Positions 54,601 to 63,623 are shown, numbered from the stretch's first letter. The stretch is DNA of 64,000 bases from Phormidium tenue FACHB-886 (GCF_014764505.1 NZ_JACXWX010000016.1:1-64000); one strand, 5' to 3'. The notes: generated from the sequence alone by a model not told the origin. Numbers and translations: made by a program.

Positions 54601-55159
54601 TGCCACGAAAGCAAGCGATCCTGCCCTTGCGGAACGGGCGACTCGCGCTGTGCTGCGGCTGCTGCCGGGATTGGTGCAGGCAGAAGAGAAACTGATCCAG
54701 CTCGGCTGTGATCCGCTGTCGTTTCAGCGGCAGATGCACCTGCCGGAGTTTTTGCGCGATCGCCAAGCTCAAACAGAATTGCAGGATTGGCTACGGCAAA
54801 CGCTGCGCCTGCGTGACAAAAATCTGCTGCTCTGCCCGGATTGGAACCAGCCCGAATCCGAGCTGTTCCCAGCACTGGTAGAGGTTTTTCGACAGCTTAT
54901 GACTGACCCAGATTGCCACTCAATGACGCTGCTAATTCATCCGGGCGAACTAGACCCGGATGAAGCCGATTTAGCAGTTTCTAGCGTGGTGATGCATCTG
55001 CTGACGGAGGAGGGATTGGAAGTGGGCGATGAAGCGCTGGAAATTAGCCTGATTCCTGAACTCAATGCGCTCCAGTGGCAGGCGCTTGATTCGCTGATCA
55101 CGGTACGATTGGCGGTTGCTGATGAAGATGCGGCAGCGATCGCACCCGCAACATCCTGA
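51698..55159 (+). CDS. Multidomain GT4 glycosyltransferase / methyltransferase / TPR / TylF-type O-methyltransferase
   Basis: The 1153-residue protein starts after GGAGGG. Domains by motif: a GT4 glycosyltransferase (about 1-390: DAGVGGVAQYNHAI, LTAARLEGIKGY, PTYREGMPLAIMEAMA). A class I methyltransferase of the Methyltransf_24 type follows (about 430-590: ALEIGCWLGWSACHLALAG, LIFIDGDHD). TPR-like helices come next (about 655-730). A TylF/macrocin O-methyltransferase domain follows (about 750-945: NFVECGTCRGGAAALLA, LHADGDWYESTWDIF, IQIDDYGHWEGCRQAV with the metal-binding Asp pair). A C-terminal module found on other large cyanobacterial glycosyltransferases ends it (LLLCPDWNQPESELFPALVE). 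It probably adds and methylates sugars on a surface glycan; substrates are unknown. Confidence 0.88.
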   Translation: MANHILLYTDAGVGGVAQYNHAILVALQRRGDRVTLVQAKAENPLLEQQRSLGITHMWLSFDPMQDFSQTLTEEAEAIAIFQHTQPDLILFSDGCPVSNFAAKQAALQLGIPYAIVVGFVDPELAETFASCLPTLAQQYAQAKAVVAVSQENLQLLRHHFCLPIDRGEVIHYGRPDEYFSPCDLVVRQRLRQSIGVPDDAVVCLTAARLEGIKGYQFQLDAIAQLRQTPIWDKLYFVWAGEGSLQPEIEAAIEALEIGDRVRLLGQRWDITAWLNAADIFVLPTYREGMPLAIMEAMAKGLPVVASAVSGIPEEMGNTGTLLPEPNLDPQATLQALIQTLQTWVCQPQLRQTIGQTAKQRAEALFREERMVQETLRVIDRSRLPLGDYVSPGLAIVQPDAAFPHKTMGDAQTAPWHYLRREIPHNWYVDRRQPIVGFLSRDEAHILYNTALQFQGKHALEIGCWLGWSACHLALAGVELDVVDPLLETPAFYNSVSASLSAAGVRDRVNLIPGYSPQAVTDVAAAHSRRWSLIFIDGDHDAPAPLQDAIACELLAAEDAIILFHDLASPEVTAGLDYLKQRGWNTIVYQTMQIMGAAWRGNVQPIAHQPDPTIDWQLPKHLQHYTVSGQPEPDAALRLLTEAETLLLPALKTIEYTEGDRLQLAQMHQQAKQAYIKGEWDVAKAIYSQVIALHPQSSIAQACLSTLYWQQGDIQLSLQHHVLANTDPLQANWQQNAEFRSLLVEVRPYTLLSDERLFSLYALAKQVCLDDIPGNFVECGTCRGGAAALLAVIVQRYSLRPRKVYACDTFTGMPEPTDFDRHDGIPANLTGFGVGTLKAPATEYLDVVCQAMGVSEIVVPVAGLFADTLPLHRAEMEEIALLHADGDWYESTWDIFVNLFDRVVRNGFIQIDDYGHWEGCRQAVHEFERSQDAAFALRTIDYTGVWLRKSDPASPAANHWRLLWHLAETATKASDPALAERATRAVLRLLPGLVQAEEKLIQLGCDPLSFQRQMHLPEFLRDRQAQTELQDWLRQTLRLRDKNLLLCPDWNQPESELFPALVEVFRQLMTDPDCHSMTLLIHPGELDPDEADLAVSSVVMHLLTEEGLEVGDEALEISLIPELNALQWQALDSLITVRLAVADEDAAAIAPATS

Positions 55160-55216
55160 TACGACTATTGAGCGAGTTAAACCTGTATGACGCTAGACGC
55201 ATACGTTGGGACAAGC

Positions 55217-55261
55217 CTTTTTGTGTAGAAGTCCTGCGACACACGGCTTTTACACAAAAAG
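55217..55261. repeat. 45-bp palindrome (copy 2 of the family at 353-397)
   Basis: It has the same length and the same outer 11 bases (CTTTTTGTGTA and TACACAAAAAG) as the palindrome at 353-397, while the central part has diverged and pairs imperfectly. It lies between the giant glycosyltransferase gene and the DUF255 gene. Confidence 0.75.
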
Positions 55262-55370
55262 AATTTTAATCCAGGCGCATAGCGGCATACACCTACATTC
55301 CTCTTCCACGCTAGACTCTGAGGTGTGCCCTACTTCTAGACTCAACTCCTAGACTCAACTCCTATGACTC

Positions 55371-57341
55371 ATGCCAAATCGTCTTGCCGCAGCCCAGAGT
55401 CTCTACCTCCGCAAACACGCCGAGAACCCGATCGACTGGTGGACTTGGTGTGAGGAAGCCTTAACCAAAGCCCAGCAGGAAAATAAGCCAATCTTTTTGT
55501 CGATCGGCTACTCTAGCTGCCACTGGTGTACGGTGATGGAGGGCGAAGCGTTCTCGGATGCGGCAACTGCCGAGTACATGAACGCTAACTTTGTGCCAAT
55601 TAAAGTCGATCGGGAAGAACGCCCAGAAATCGACAGCATCTACATGCAGGCGCTGCAGCTCCTCACCGGGCAAGGCGGCTGGCCCCTCAACATATTCCTG
55701 ACCCCCACCGATCGCGTTCCTTTTTATGACGGCACGTACTTCCCCATGGAACCGCGATATGGCAGACCAGGTTTTTTGCAGGTTTTGCAGCCGATTCGCC
55801 GCTTTTATGACTCAGAAGGGGAAAAGCTGGAGTCCATTAAAGGCGAGATGCTGGAACGGCTGCAGCAATCCACTGCGCTGCAGGCAGGCAGTGAGCTAAG
55901 CGCTGAGCTATTGCAGATGGGCTTGCAGTATAGTGCAGGCACTCTCGGCGTTAAGGGCATGAATGCCAACAGTTTTCCCATGATTCCCTACGCCGGAACT
56001 GCGCTGCGGGGGGTGCGGTTTGCCCTTCCAGATGCCCAGTATGACGCGATGGAAGTTTGCAAACAGCGGGGACTCGATCTAGCGCTGGGCGGCATCTTTG
56101 ACCATGTGGGCGGTGGCTTTCATCGCTACACGGTTGATCCAACCTGGACAGTACCCCACTTTGAAAAGATGCTGTATGACAATGGGCAGATCGTGGAGTA
56201 TCTGGCAGATTTGTGGGCGATCGGTATCCAGGAGCCTGCGTTTGAGCGGGCGATCGACCTGACCGTGGAATGGCTTCAGCGAGAGATGACTGCTCCACAG
56301 GGCTACTTTTACGCGGCCCAAGATGCCGATAGTTTTGTCACGCCTGAAGATGTGGAACCCGAAGAAGGCGCGTTCTACGTTTGGCGCTACCCAGAGCTAC
56401 AGGCAATTTTGCCGTCCAACGAGCTAACCGAGCTGGCGCAAGCCTTCACCGTCACAGAAGCGGGCAATTTTGAAGGCAAAAATGTACTTCAACGCCGAAC
56501 CACGGGAGAACTGAGCGATCGCCTGGAAGATAGCCTCGATCGCTTGTTTGTCGTTCGCTATGGCAATGAGACGATCGACACTTTCCCGCCTGCCCGCAAC
56601 AATCAGGAAGCCAAACAAACCGCTTGGGCAGGGCGAATTCCACCTGTTACTGATACCAAACTGATCGTCGCCTGGAATAGTTTGATGATCTCTGGGCTGG
56701 CGCGAGCGGCGGCTGTCTTTCAACAGGCAGCCTACTACGATCTGGCTGCTCAGGCTGCCCAATTTATCCTGGATCACCAGCGGCTCAATGGACGCTTGCA
56801 ACGGATCGGCTACGAGGGACAAGTGAGCGTTGTTGCTCAATCCGAAGATTATGCGCTGTTTATCAAGGCGTTGCTCGATCTGGATCAAGCGGCGATCGGC
56901 TTAGGGCGTTCTGGCTCATGGCTAGAGGCAGCGCTGCGCCTGCAGAGCGAGTTTGATGAACGCCTCTGGAGCATTGAGCTAGGCGGCTATTACAACACGG
57001 ATGCCCGCTCTGACCTAGTGATCCGAGAGCGCAGCGCCGACGACAACGCCACACCTGCCGCCAATGGAGTCGCGATCGCCAACCTCGTCCGGCTGTTTTT
57101 GCTCACCGAAGAGTTGGCATATCTCGATCGGGCTGAGCAAGCCCTGCAGTCGTTTAGCGGCATCCTGGCAGAAGCACTCACGACCTGCCCCAGTTTGTTT
57201 GCAGCGCTCGACTGGTTTCTCAGCCCCACGCTGATTCGCACCAGTGCCGACCAGCTCCCGGAGCTGAGCCAGCGCTATACCCCGACTGCGGTTTACCGCA
57301 TAGAGCCACTGCCAACAGACGTTGTGGGGCTGGTTTGTTAG
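55371..57341 (+). CDS. DUF255 thioredoxin-like protein (YyaL / SPATA20 type)
   Basis: The 656-residue protein has an N-terminal thioredoxin-fold domain ([19 protein letters not shown], then [15 protein letters not shown] with the CxxC pair). A long (alpha/alpha)6-like domain follows, containing [18 protein letters not shown] and [20 protein letters not shown]. The family is called thioredoxin domain-containing YyaL. Its role is poorly defined; a sugar-epimerase-like fold has been suggested for the C-terminal part. The length is typical. Confidence 0.93.
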   Translation: MPNRLAAAQSLYLRKHAENPIDWWTWCEEALTKAQQENKPIFLSIGYSSCHWCTVMEGEAFSDAATAEYMNANFVPIKVDREERPEIDSIYMQALQLLTGQGGWPLNIFLTPTDRVPFYDGTYFPMEPRYGRPGFLQVLQPIRRFYDSEGEKLESIKGEMLERLQQSTALQAGSELSAELLQMGLQYSAGTLGVKGMNANSFPMIPYAGTALRGVRFALPDAQYDAMEVCKQRGLDLALGGIFDHVGGGFHRYTVDPTWTVPHFEKMLYDNGQIVEYLADLWAIGIQEPAFERAIDLTVEWLQREMTAPQGYFYAAQDADSFVTPEDVEPEEGAFYVWRYPELQAILPSNELTELAQAFTVTEAGNFEGKNVLQRRTTGELSDRLEDSLDRLFVVRYGNETIDTFPPARNNQEAKQTAWAGRIPPVTDTKLIVAWNSLMISGLARAAAVFQQAAYYDLAAQAAQFILDHQRLNGRLQRIGYEGQVSVVAQSEDYALFIKALLDLDQAAIGLGRSGSWLEAALRLQSEFDERLWSIELGGYYNTDARSDLVIRERSADDNATPAANGVAIANLVRLFLLTEELAYLDRAEQALQSFSGILAEALTTCPSLFAALDWFLSPTLIRTSADQLPELSQRYTPTAVYRIEPLPTDVVGLVC

Positions 57342-57461
57342 GGGTTAAGCTGCAGCGAACCCGCAAAGACGATCGAACAGCTCCGAGCACAGCTTCAGCA
57401 GAGTTTGACGCGCAGTTGATCTGCTTGGCGGTGTCACGCTTCACAAAGTCTGAGAACAACT

Positions 57462-58151
57462 ATGGGAATCCAACTAGAGCAAGTTGTACCGTGGGGGCGA
57501 TCGCTAGCGGAGTACAGCCGCATGTTTAGCCTGAGTGAATCAGATCTGCAAAAATCTATTCTGGACTGTGCAGGAGGACCTGCCAGCTTTAACGTAGAGC
57601 TGACTCAGCACGGGGGGCATGTCGTGTCCTGTGATCCAATTTATCAGTTCACATCTGCCCAAATTGAGCAGCGTATCCAGGAAACCTATGACCTGCTTAA
57701 AGCCAAGCTGCTAGAAAATCTAGATGCCTATATTTGGGAGACGATCGCCTCTCCTGAACAGTTAGGGCAGATTCGCATGGCAGCAATGCAGCAGTTTCTT
57801 GAAGATTTTCCGCAGGGGCTAGCCGCAGGTCGTTATCAAGTGGAAGAACTACCGCAGTTGCCTTACGCAGATGGGCAGTTTGAGCTGGCGCTGTGCAGCC
57901 ATTTCCTGTTTAGCTATTCCGATCATTTCTCAGAATCATTCCATCTCAGTGCGGTGCGTGAACTGTGCCGCGTTGCTCAAGAAGTTCGCATCTTTCCGCT
58001 ACTCAAAGTATCTGGAGAACGATCGCCGTTTGTGCAGCCGATTGTCAGCGCACTGGAACAAAGTGGATATACTGTAACGATCGAAACGGTAGACTATGAA
58101 TTTCAGAAAGAAGGCAATCAACAAATGCGCTGCCGGCGAACAGATTTGTGA
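57462..58151 (+). CDS. Methyltransferase-like protein
   Basis: The 229-residue product has a degenerate Rossmann core: SILDCAGGPASFNVELTQHG and VVSCDPIYQF, then LPYADGQFELALCSHFLFSY and VRELCRVAQEVRIFPL. DCAGGPASF stands for the SAM-binding loop. This is a recognisable cyanobacterial/actinobacterial group annotated as SAM-dependent methyltransferase. Substrate unknown. Confidence 0.78.
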   Translation: MGIQLEQVVPWGRSLAEYSRMFSLSESDLQKSILDCAGGPASFNVELTQHGGHVVSCDPIYQFTSAQIEQRIQETYDLLKAKLLENLDAYIWETIASPEQLGQIRMAAMQQFLEDFPQGLAAGRYQVEELPQLPYADGQFELALCSHFLFSYSDHFSESFHLSAVRELCRVAQEVRIFPLLKVSGERSPFVQPIVSALEQSGYTVTIETVDYEFQKEGNQQMRCRRTDL

Positions 58152-58240
58152 TTAGAGGCTTACATACCGCATCAGTCGCTAGCAAAATTGCTTATTTCTT
58201 CAGAACACTAGATATGCTACAAAACTTGCGTAAGCTTTGG

Positions 58241-59917
58241 TTACCGCGACGAACTTTGTTTTGGCTGCTTCAGCCAGGTAAAGCGAAAGGTTGTTCCCTG
58301 ACCCACTTCTGACTCAACCTGAATGAATCCTCCCTCGGTTTCTACAATTTTTTTGACGATCGACAGCCCGATGCCGGTATTTTCTTGCTCATCCCTCGCC
58401 TTCAGCGTTTGAAAGATGGTAAAAATTCGATCGAAATACTGCCGCTCGATCCCAGCGCCGTCATCAGCAACAGAAAACGCATAAAAATCCCCTTGGTCCT
58501 GCACAGAAACACGAACCTTACCATCAAGGCGATCGTGGTGCTTAATTGCGTTGCCGATCAAATTAGAAAATACTTGAGACAGCAGCAGTCGTTTGCCCGT
58601 TAGCATAGGCATTGGATCAATAACGATCGTGAAGCTAGGCGGCGGTGAGAGCGAATCAACCGTCTCTTCGAGGAGCTGCTGGACGCTAAAAGAAGAAGTC
58701 TCAATTTCGCGCCGGCCGATTCGCGAGTAATCGAGCAGCCCATTGATCAAGCTTTCCATGCGCTGGACGCGGTTTCGCAAGAGCTGGAGCTGCTGCTGGT
58801 TTTCGGGGGGTAGCTGTCCTTCTAAGTCGTCTTCGATCCATTCTGAGAGACTAGTGATTGCCCTGAGCGGTGCCTTCAGATCGTGTGACACCACATAAGC
58901 GAACTGATCGAGTTCCTGGTTGCGTTCCTTCAGCGTGGTCATGGTTTGAGCCAAGATCAGATTGAGATCGGCTAGCTCGGTGGCGCGATCGGCAAGGACT
59001 TGTTCGGCTCGTTTGCGATCGGTGATTTCTTGCGCCGTGACATTAATGCCCTGCACCTCTCCAGCTTCATCTTTGAGGGGATAGTAGCTGACTAGCCAAT
59101 CGCGTTCTATCTCTGGCTGTGCGGGCAGCGTGCCATGAACCTCCTGCTTCAAAATTGGTTCGCCCGTTTCTACGACTTGCTGAAAAATTCTCTCCTGCAC
59201 CGCTCCCAAGTCCGGCAGCACTTCTCGCACGGTGCGCCCGATGTGCTCAGCCGCCGAAATGCCATTAATCTCAGCGAGGTAATCGTTGATTCGCACATAG
59301 CGAAATTCTCGATCCAGGACACACAAGCCGATCGGCGCTGAGGCATAAATGGCTTCTGCTTCGGCAAGGGCTTGCTGTTCGCGGATCAGCAGCGATCGCA
59401 TCTGCTGGTTGGAGACTTCTAGCTGGTTGGTGCGGTCTGCCACGAGTTGCTCTAGCTGGGTTTGATAATGTTTTAATTCTGCTTCCACTTTCAGCCGCTC
59501 GGAAATTTGCGTCTGTAGGGCTTGGTTTGCCTCTTGAAGCTGGGCAGAGCTGGGTAGTGCCAGCGCTTTAGGAACGAGCGGCACCATTTGTGCGGCAGTA
59601 AAGACGGAGATCGAGGCTGTAGCAGCCTTGAGGGCGCCCGAAAGCCAGTAGACCGGATGCCACAATGTCCAAACTTCCATGAGGTGGGTTGTCCCACAGG
59701 CGACAATGAAGCCACAAAACAGCAGAAAGATCCAGTTGAAGGGGAGATCGCGCCGCTGTTTTACCAGGTAGAACAGCGTCAGCGGAATCGAGTAATAGGC
59801 TAAGGCGATCAGCAGATCTGAAGCAATATGCAACCCCACTAATCCAGGTTTCCAGAGGTAGCAGTGCCCATGCGGAATAAATGATGTATTAAACAAACCA
59901 CTCACAGCTTCGGGCAT
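58241..59917 (-). CDS. Second ethylene-receptor-like histidine kinase
   Basis: The product is about 558 residues from ATG 59917; a TTG 33 bases upstream is possible. The N-terminal three-helix domain again has Asp in ASDLLIALAYYSIP (about D34) and Cys/His in [12 protein letters not shown] (about C74, H78). It then has a coiled coil, one PAS domain (APIGLCVLDREFRYVRINDY), and a bacteriophytochrome-type HisKA with VVSHDLKAPLRAI. The ATP domain has NLIGNAIKHH, VADDGAGI and NTGIGLSIVKKIVETEGG. It differs from the first kinase in PAS number and in H-box class, so the sensor domain feeds two different kinase cores. Confidence 0.92.
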   Translation of the reverse strand: MPEAVSGLFNTSFIPHGHCYLWKPGLVGLHIASDLLIALAYYSIPLTLFYLVKQRRDLPFNWIFLLFCGFIVACGTTHLMEVWTLWHPVYWLSGALKAATASISVFTAAQMVPLVPKALALPSSAQLQEANQALQTQISERLKVEAELKHYQTQLEQLVADRTNQLEVSNQQMRSLLIREQQALAEAEAIYASAPIGLCVLDREFRYVRINDYLAEINGISAAEHIGRTVREVLPDLGAVQERIFQQVVETGEPILKQEVHGTLPAQPEIERDWLVSYYPLKDEAGEVQGINVTAQEITDRKRAEQVLADRATELADLNLILAQTMTTLKERNQELDQFAYVVSHDLKAPLRAITSLSEWIEDDLEGQLPPENQQQLQLLRNRVQRMESLINGLLDYSRIGRREIETSSFSVQQLLEETVDSLSPPPSFTIVIDPMPMLTGKRLLLSQVFSNLIGNAIKHHDRLDGKVRVSVQDQGDFYAFSVADDGAGIERQYFDRIFTIFQTLKARDEQENTGIGLSIVKKIVETEGGFIQVESEVGQGTTFRFTWLKQPKQSSSR

Positions 59918-60165
59918 ATTTTGGTGGAATTCGTTAAGGGGCACAATCAAAGTTGCTGAGACGCACTTGGCGCTACTTATCTAGAGATAGAGAAACAAAG
60001 GTAATTAGTCAATGTCGCCTGTCTATAGACAGAAATGCTGGGGCTTTGTTAGCAAAACTATTCTTAGTCAGCGTTTCCTAAAAAACTGCTAGGCTGGAAG
60101 CTGCAAAGCGCCAACGTTGCTCAGCGTCTTAGATCTACAGCGTATTCCCAATCCATCACATTTTT

Positions 60166-60552
60166 ATGAATTCTGCCCCCTTGACAACTGGCAACAGCCC
60201 CAACTGTGAAGTTCAGCATCCGATCGATCTTGGCAGCGTTCGCGTCTTGCAGCAAGATATTCTAGGCGTTGAGAAAGCCCAACGGATGGCAGAATTTTTT
60301 AGTTTGCTGGGAGATGCAAACCGTCTGCGGATTTTGTCGGCTTTGGCGAAGCAAGAGCTGTGCGTTTGTGACCTCGCGGCGATCGTCAAAATGAGTGAGT
60401 CTGCAGTCTCTCATCAGCTGCGGGCACTGCGATCGCTCCGTCTCGTTAGCTACCGCAAGCAAGGACGCAACGTGTTCTACTACCTGAAAGACAGCCACGT
60501 TGCTAACCTCTATCGAGAAGTGGCAGAGCACCTAGACGAACCAGAAGACTAG
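60166..60552 (+). CDS. ArsR-family metal sensor, SmtB/ZiaR type
   Basis: The 128-residue winged-helix repressor has an N-terminal Cys (C14) in a His-containing arm, CVC at C66/C68 in the ELCVCDL metal loop, and DNA-recognition helix SESAVSHQLRALRSLRLVSY. C-terminal ligands D109, H111, H122 and E125 have exactly the D-x-H-x10-H-x2-E spacing of the SmtB alpha-5 zinc site. Both zinc-site classes are present, as in ZiaR. The gene it controls is not evident: no divergent P-type ATPase or metallothionein adjoins it. Confidence 0.9.
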   Translation: MNSAPLTTGNSPNCEVQHPIDLGSVRVLQQDILGVEKAQRMAEFFSLLGDANRLRILSALAKQELCVCDLAAIVKMSESAVSHQLRALRSLRLVSYRKQGRNVFYYLKDSHVANLYREVAEHLDEPED

Positions 60553-60589
60553 AAAGTAGCTGTCGTCATTACATGAGGATAGCTGCTGA

Positions 60590-60650
60590 AAGATCCTAAA
60601 AGCGAATGAAAGTCGCGCAAAACAAAACTTCCATTCGCTTTTAGGATCTT
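60590..60650. terminator. Bidirectional terminator between the metal-sensor gene and its convergent neighbour
   Basis: A 23-bp stem (AAGATCCTAAAAGCGAATG and its complement, one mismatch) has a 15-nt loop and a T-rich 3' arm (CTTTTAGGATCTT). It lies between convergent stops at 60552 and 60668. No long following U run is present, so confidence is moderate. Confidence 0.65.
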
Positions 60651-60667
60651 CAAACCCAGATTGCCGC

Positions 60668-61141
60668 TTACTGCGCTACCGTCACCGAAAAGCGCAGCTC
60701 AAATGCCGAAAAAGCACCTGCCGTCTTCGGCTGCCCTTTCAGCACAACTTCGTAGGCTCCCGCTCTAGGAAAGGTGATGTTGGCGCTGGGAACACCGGAA
60801 TTGCCTTCAGCGGAGAAGGCACTGAGGGCAGGCTGCTGGATGGGCGAATCGCCCGAGCTGCGCGGGGCAGCATAAACCGCCACTGAGCAATTGCAGTCTG
60901 CTAGCTGAACAGGGCTACCGCCGCGTCGGTTGAGGGCAAACCATGTGCGGCTGGCGGTTCCAGCACGGGGGCTGTCATTGGGTTCGATATGCATCGTGCC
61001 GCCAACGTCGCCGGAGATTTCAACTTGGTGAGCTTCACTGCGGAGCGGCACCAAGAAAGGCACGATCGGCAGCAGCAGAGTTGCGCTAAGCAACCAGCGG
61101 AGAGAAGAAAAGGTCAGGTTATTTGAGCGTAGGCGGAACAT
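60668..61141 (-). CDS. Periplasmic protein of unknown function, partner of the SafE-type gene
   Basis: The 157-residue product has a signal peptide (hydrophobic LRWLLSATLLLPIVPFLVPL, cleavage near SEA). The mature part holds AHQVEISGDVGGTMHIEPND, then PVQLADCNCSVAVYAAP with a CNC motif, and ends in a beta-rich domain (YEVVLKGQPKTAGAFSAFEL). The CNC and His could bind metal, but no family was recognised. Its start overlaps the end of the SafE-type gene by 23 bases, indicating translational coupling. Confidence 0.72.
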   Translation of the reverse strand: MFRLRSNNLTFSSLRWLLSATLLLPIVPFLVPLRSEAHQVEISGDVGGTMHIEPNDSPRAGTASRTWFALNRRGGSPVQLADCNCSVAVYAAPRSSGDSPIQQPALSAFSAEGNSGVPSANITFPRAGAYEVVLKGQPKTAGAFSAFELRFSVTVAQ

Positions 61142-62420
61142 AATATTTTTCTAAGGATAAAAGTGACCAAAAGCTGCGGGTGCGCATCAGCAGAACGAGC
61201 AGAGTAACTGCGCCGATCGCCCCGGTTAGCACTTGATTGAGTGGACCAGGCTGAGCTGTGCCCAGATAATGAGAGCCGATCAAAACTGTGTGTAGCAGCA
61301 CCAGCAGCAGCGCCGGCACAGTCAAGAGGTGCAGCCGTCGCCAGAGACCGCCAAGCTGCCGCTGAGCGCGATCGAAGCTAGTCAGGGCTGCCGGAGCCAT
61401 CAACAGCAACGCTACACCGCCCGCCGCAATCGCCCTTTGGTGTTGAGGCAGCATAAAGGCGATCGCCTCCAAATTCCAGCCCCAGCTATGCTCTGCCATG
61501 TGCAGCGTATGCATCAGCGCCAGCAAAAACGCCCCCACCCCCAGCACCCGACGGCAGCGCAACGGAGTTGCCCAAAGGCGGCTAAGGGGGCGGGCAGCGA
61601 GCGCCAGCAGCAGGCAAATCAAGGCGGCATGCCCTGTGTAGTCGGTCATGGTGTCGCCTGTGCGGCTGAGGGTGAGAATGCCGATCGTCAGCGTCAGCCA
61701 GCCGCCGATGCGAGAGAGCTGACTGCGGCGATCGGCACTGATCAGCGAGGCAGACAGCCCCACACCCAGCATCATCGGCAGCGTTCCCAGCCCAAATGCC
61801 AGCATTGTGGCGCTGCCCCGCCAGAGGCTAGCCGTTTCTGCCGCTTTGATTTGAGCCGCATAGAGAAATCCACAGGGAATCAAGCCCCAAACCGCACCCA
61901 GCAGAAAGGGTGTCCAGGATTGAGGATTAAGCGACAGTTTCACCATCGCGCTACTGAGGCGCTGGTGCAGTTTACCTTGAGTGAGGGGGTGCAGCAGCGG
62001 CAAACGCGGTATTTGAGGGTTAATCTGGGCTAAGCCAAACCAGATCAGCAGCCCGCCTGTCAGAAGGGCAATGCTCCGCCGCAGCAAGCTGCCAACCCCC
62101 GCCATTTGCCCGCCTGCCATCAGCACCGAGCCGATCGCCCCAATTCCCGCACCCACCAGCACATAGCTGAGAATGCGTCCCAAATTTAGCAACAGGTGAA
62201 ATCGGAGCTGAGATCGTGTCAGCGCTGATCTCTCTGTGCGTGGGCGGTCAGGGGCGATCGTGGAAGTGGAGTTTGAGCCTGAAGCTGACGATCGCCCCGC
62301 TGGCTCTGGTACAGCAGGCTGCGACAGCGAGAAAGCAGCCGCAATCGGACCACACATCCCAGCGCAGTGTCCAAAGCTTCCTAAAAAGCCCAAACTAGCA
62401 ATTAGCAACAAATCCAGCAT
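61119..62420 (-). CDS. SafE/TauE (UreH-like) membrane protein, fused to a four-helix membrane half
   Basis: The 433-residue multi-pass protein's first half matches the cytochrome-biogenesis/UreH-like SafE family: LIASLGFLGSFGHCAGMCGP at the N-terminus and WTPFLLGAVWGLIPCGFLYA in the middle. These Cys/His pairs are conserved metal-type residues. The second half (from about residue 255) adds several further helices with HTLHMAEHSWGWNLEAIAFM and LHLLTVPALLLVLLHTVLIG, resembling a ferric-reductase or cytochrome-type four-helix bundle. It is therefore probably a metal or heme-related transporter with a redox half. It is translationally coupled to the periplasmic protein downstream. Confidence 0.8.
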   Translation of the reverse strand: MLDLLLIASLGFLGSFGHCAGMCGPIAAAFSLSQPAVPEPAGRSSASGSNSTSTIAPDRPRTERSALTRSQLRFHLLLNLGRILSYVLVGAGIGAIGSVLMAGGQMAGVGSLLRRSIALLTGGLLIWFGLAQINPQIPRLPLLHPLTQGKLHQRLSSAMVKLSLNPQSWTPFLLGAVWGLIPCGFLYAAQIKAAETASLWRGSATMLAFGLGTLPMMLGVGLSASLISADRRSQLSRIGGWLTLTIGILTLSRTGDTMTDYTGHAALICLLLALAARPLSRLWATPLRCRRVLGVGAFLLALMHTLHMAEHSWGWNLEAIAFMLPQHQRAIAAGGVALLLMAPAALTSFDRAQRQLGGLWRRLHLLTVPALLLVLLHTVLIGSHYLGTAQPGPLNQVLTGAIGAVTLLVLLMRTRSFWSLLSLEKYYVPPTLK

Positions 62421-62585
62421 AAAAGTAGTAGATGCCGATCGGAGCGGCTACGCACTGCTTCCAATCATCTCATTTTCATCGGCTCGCGGTTGGCACATCC
62501 AAGGGGATTGTGGTCTGGCTCGGTTCGCCGTTGTGCGTCAGTGTCTCGTGCCCTCAGTATTTCGTGTCCATAGTGGGAAGCAACT

Positions 62586-63590
62586 CTAGCCAATTGCAGC
62601 TCCCTGAATTTTTTGCAGCAGCTCTAAGGTTTGCTGGTAGGCAAGCATAAAGCCTTGATAGCAGAAATACTGGGCGGCTTGCCGCAAATCGCCGATCGCT
62701 GCCTGCCGTTCGCCCCGCTCATGCCGAATCAAACCCCGACTGAGATAAGCTTGGGCATAGTTTGGGTCTTGCTCTAGCACCTGCGAAAAATCGTTGAGGG
62801 CAGCAGTCGAGTTGCCCTGCTGGTGGTAGGCGCAGCCCCGGTTGTAGTAGGCACGTGCCGTTGCATTAAACTGAATCGCCTGGGTGAAGTCACCGATCGC
62901 TGCCTGCTGATGATTTTGCAAGAGCTGAGCCAGTCCGCGATCGATATAGATCTCGCCTCGCACCACCCGATCGAGCGGCGAAGTTTGCCGGAGCGCCTGC
63001 CCATAATCCACGATCGCCTCAGAATAAGCGGCTAGCTCTACCTGTGCCAAAGCGCGATTGTAGTAGGCGCGGGAGTCGTGGGGGGTGAGCTGCAAGAGCT
63101 GGGTAAAATCGGTAATCGCTTCTTGATATTGCTGCAATCGGTGATAGGACAAGCCCCGGTTCAACAGCGACTCCAGATCTTGGGGATTGCGCTGGAGGGC
63201 TTGGGAACAGTCGGCGATCGCTTCTTGATATTGCTCCAGATAGATCTGGCTGAGGCAGCGATCGGCATAGGCGGCTACCAAAGCGCTATCTTGCTGGATT
63301 GCGCTCGAGAAGTGATCGACAGCAATAGCGTAATTTTGATCGTGAAAGGCGGCAATGCCCGATCGCAAAAACTCCTGCGCGGTATTATCTGCCGACGCTG
63401 GCGTTGCCCAAAGAAATACCAGCAGCGTTAACCCAACAGCCTGAAGTAGCCGAGCCTGGCTGGCACGGCCGATCTGTTTGACTGTTTGCTTAGCTGTGCG
63501 AAGCACTTCCAAACAATTAGCCAGGCCGCAGCTCAGCCCAACCTTGATCAGCCCTGCCCGCATCAAATTGTTAAACCGCTGCTGCATCAT
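62586..63590 (-). CDS. Exported TPR protein
   Basis: The 334-residue protein has an N-terminal hydrophobic segment (LLQAVGLTLLVFLWATPASA, cleavage near ASA-D). At least six TPR units follow, such as IAAFHDQNYAIAVDHFSSAI, LSYHRLQQYQEAITDFTQLL and AYYNRGCAYHQQGNSTAALN. TPRs mediate protein binding; the partner is unknown. The stretch before the hydrophobic segment is about 45 residues long, so the true start may be later. It begins 33 bp downstream of the petJ stop. Confidence 0.85.
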   Translation of the reverse strand: MMQQRFNNLMRAGLIKVGLSCGLANCLEVLRTAKQTVKQIGRASQARLLQAVGLTLLVFLWATPASADNTAQEFLRSGIAAFHDQNYAIAVDHFSSAIQQDSALVAAYADRCLSQIYLEQYQEAIADCSQALQRNPQDLESLLNRGLSYHRLQQYQEAITDFTQLLQLTPHDSRAYYNRALAQVELAAYSEAIVDYGQALRQTSPLDRVVRGEIYIDRGLAQLLQNHQQAAIGDFTQAIQFNATARAYYNRGCAYHQQGNSTAALNDFSQVLEQDPNYAQAYLSRGLIRHERGERQAAIGDLRQAAQYFCYQGFMLAYQQTLELLQKIQGAAIG

Positions 63591-63623
63591 CTTTCCCCCT
63601 GGGTTCTGTTGGTTTGCCGCCCC

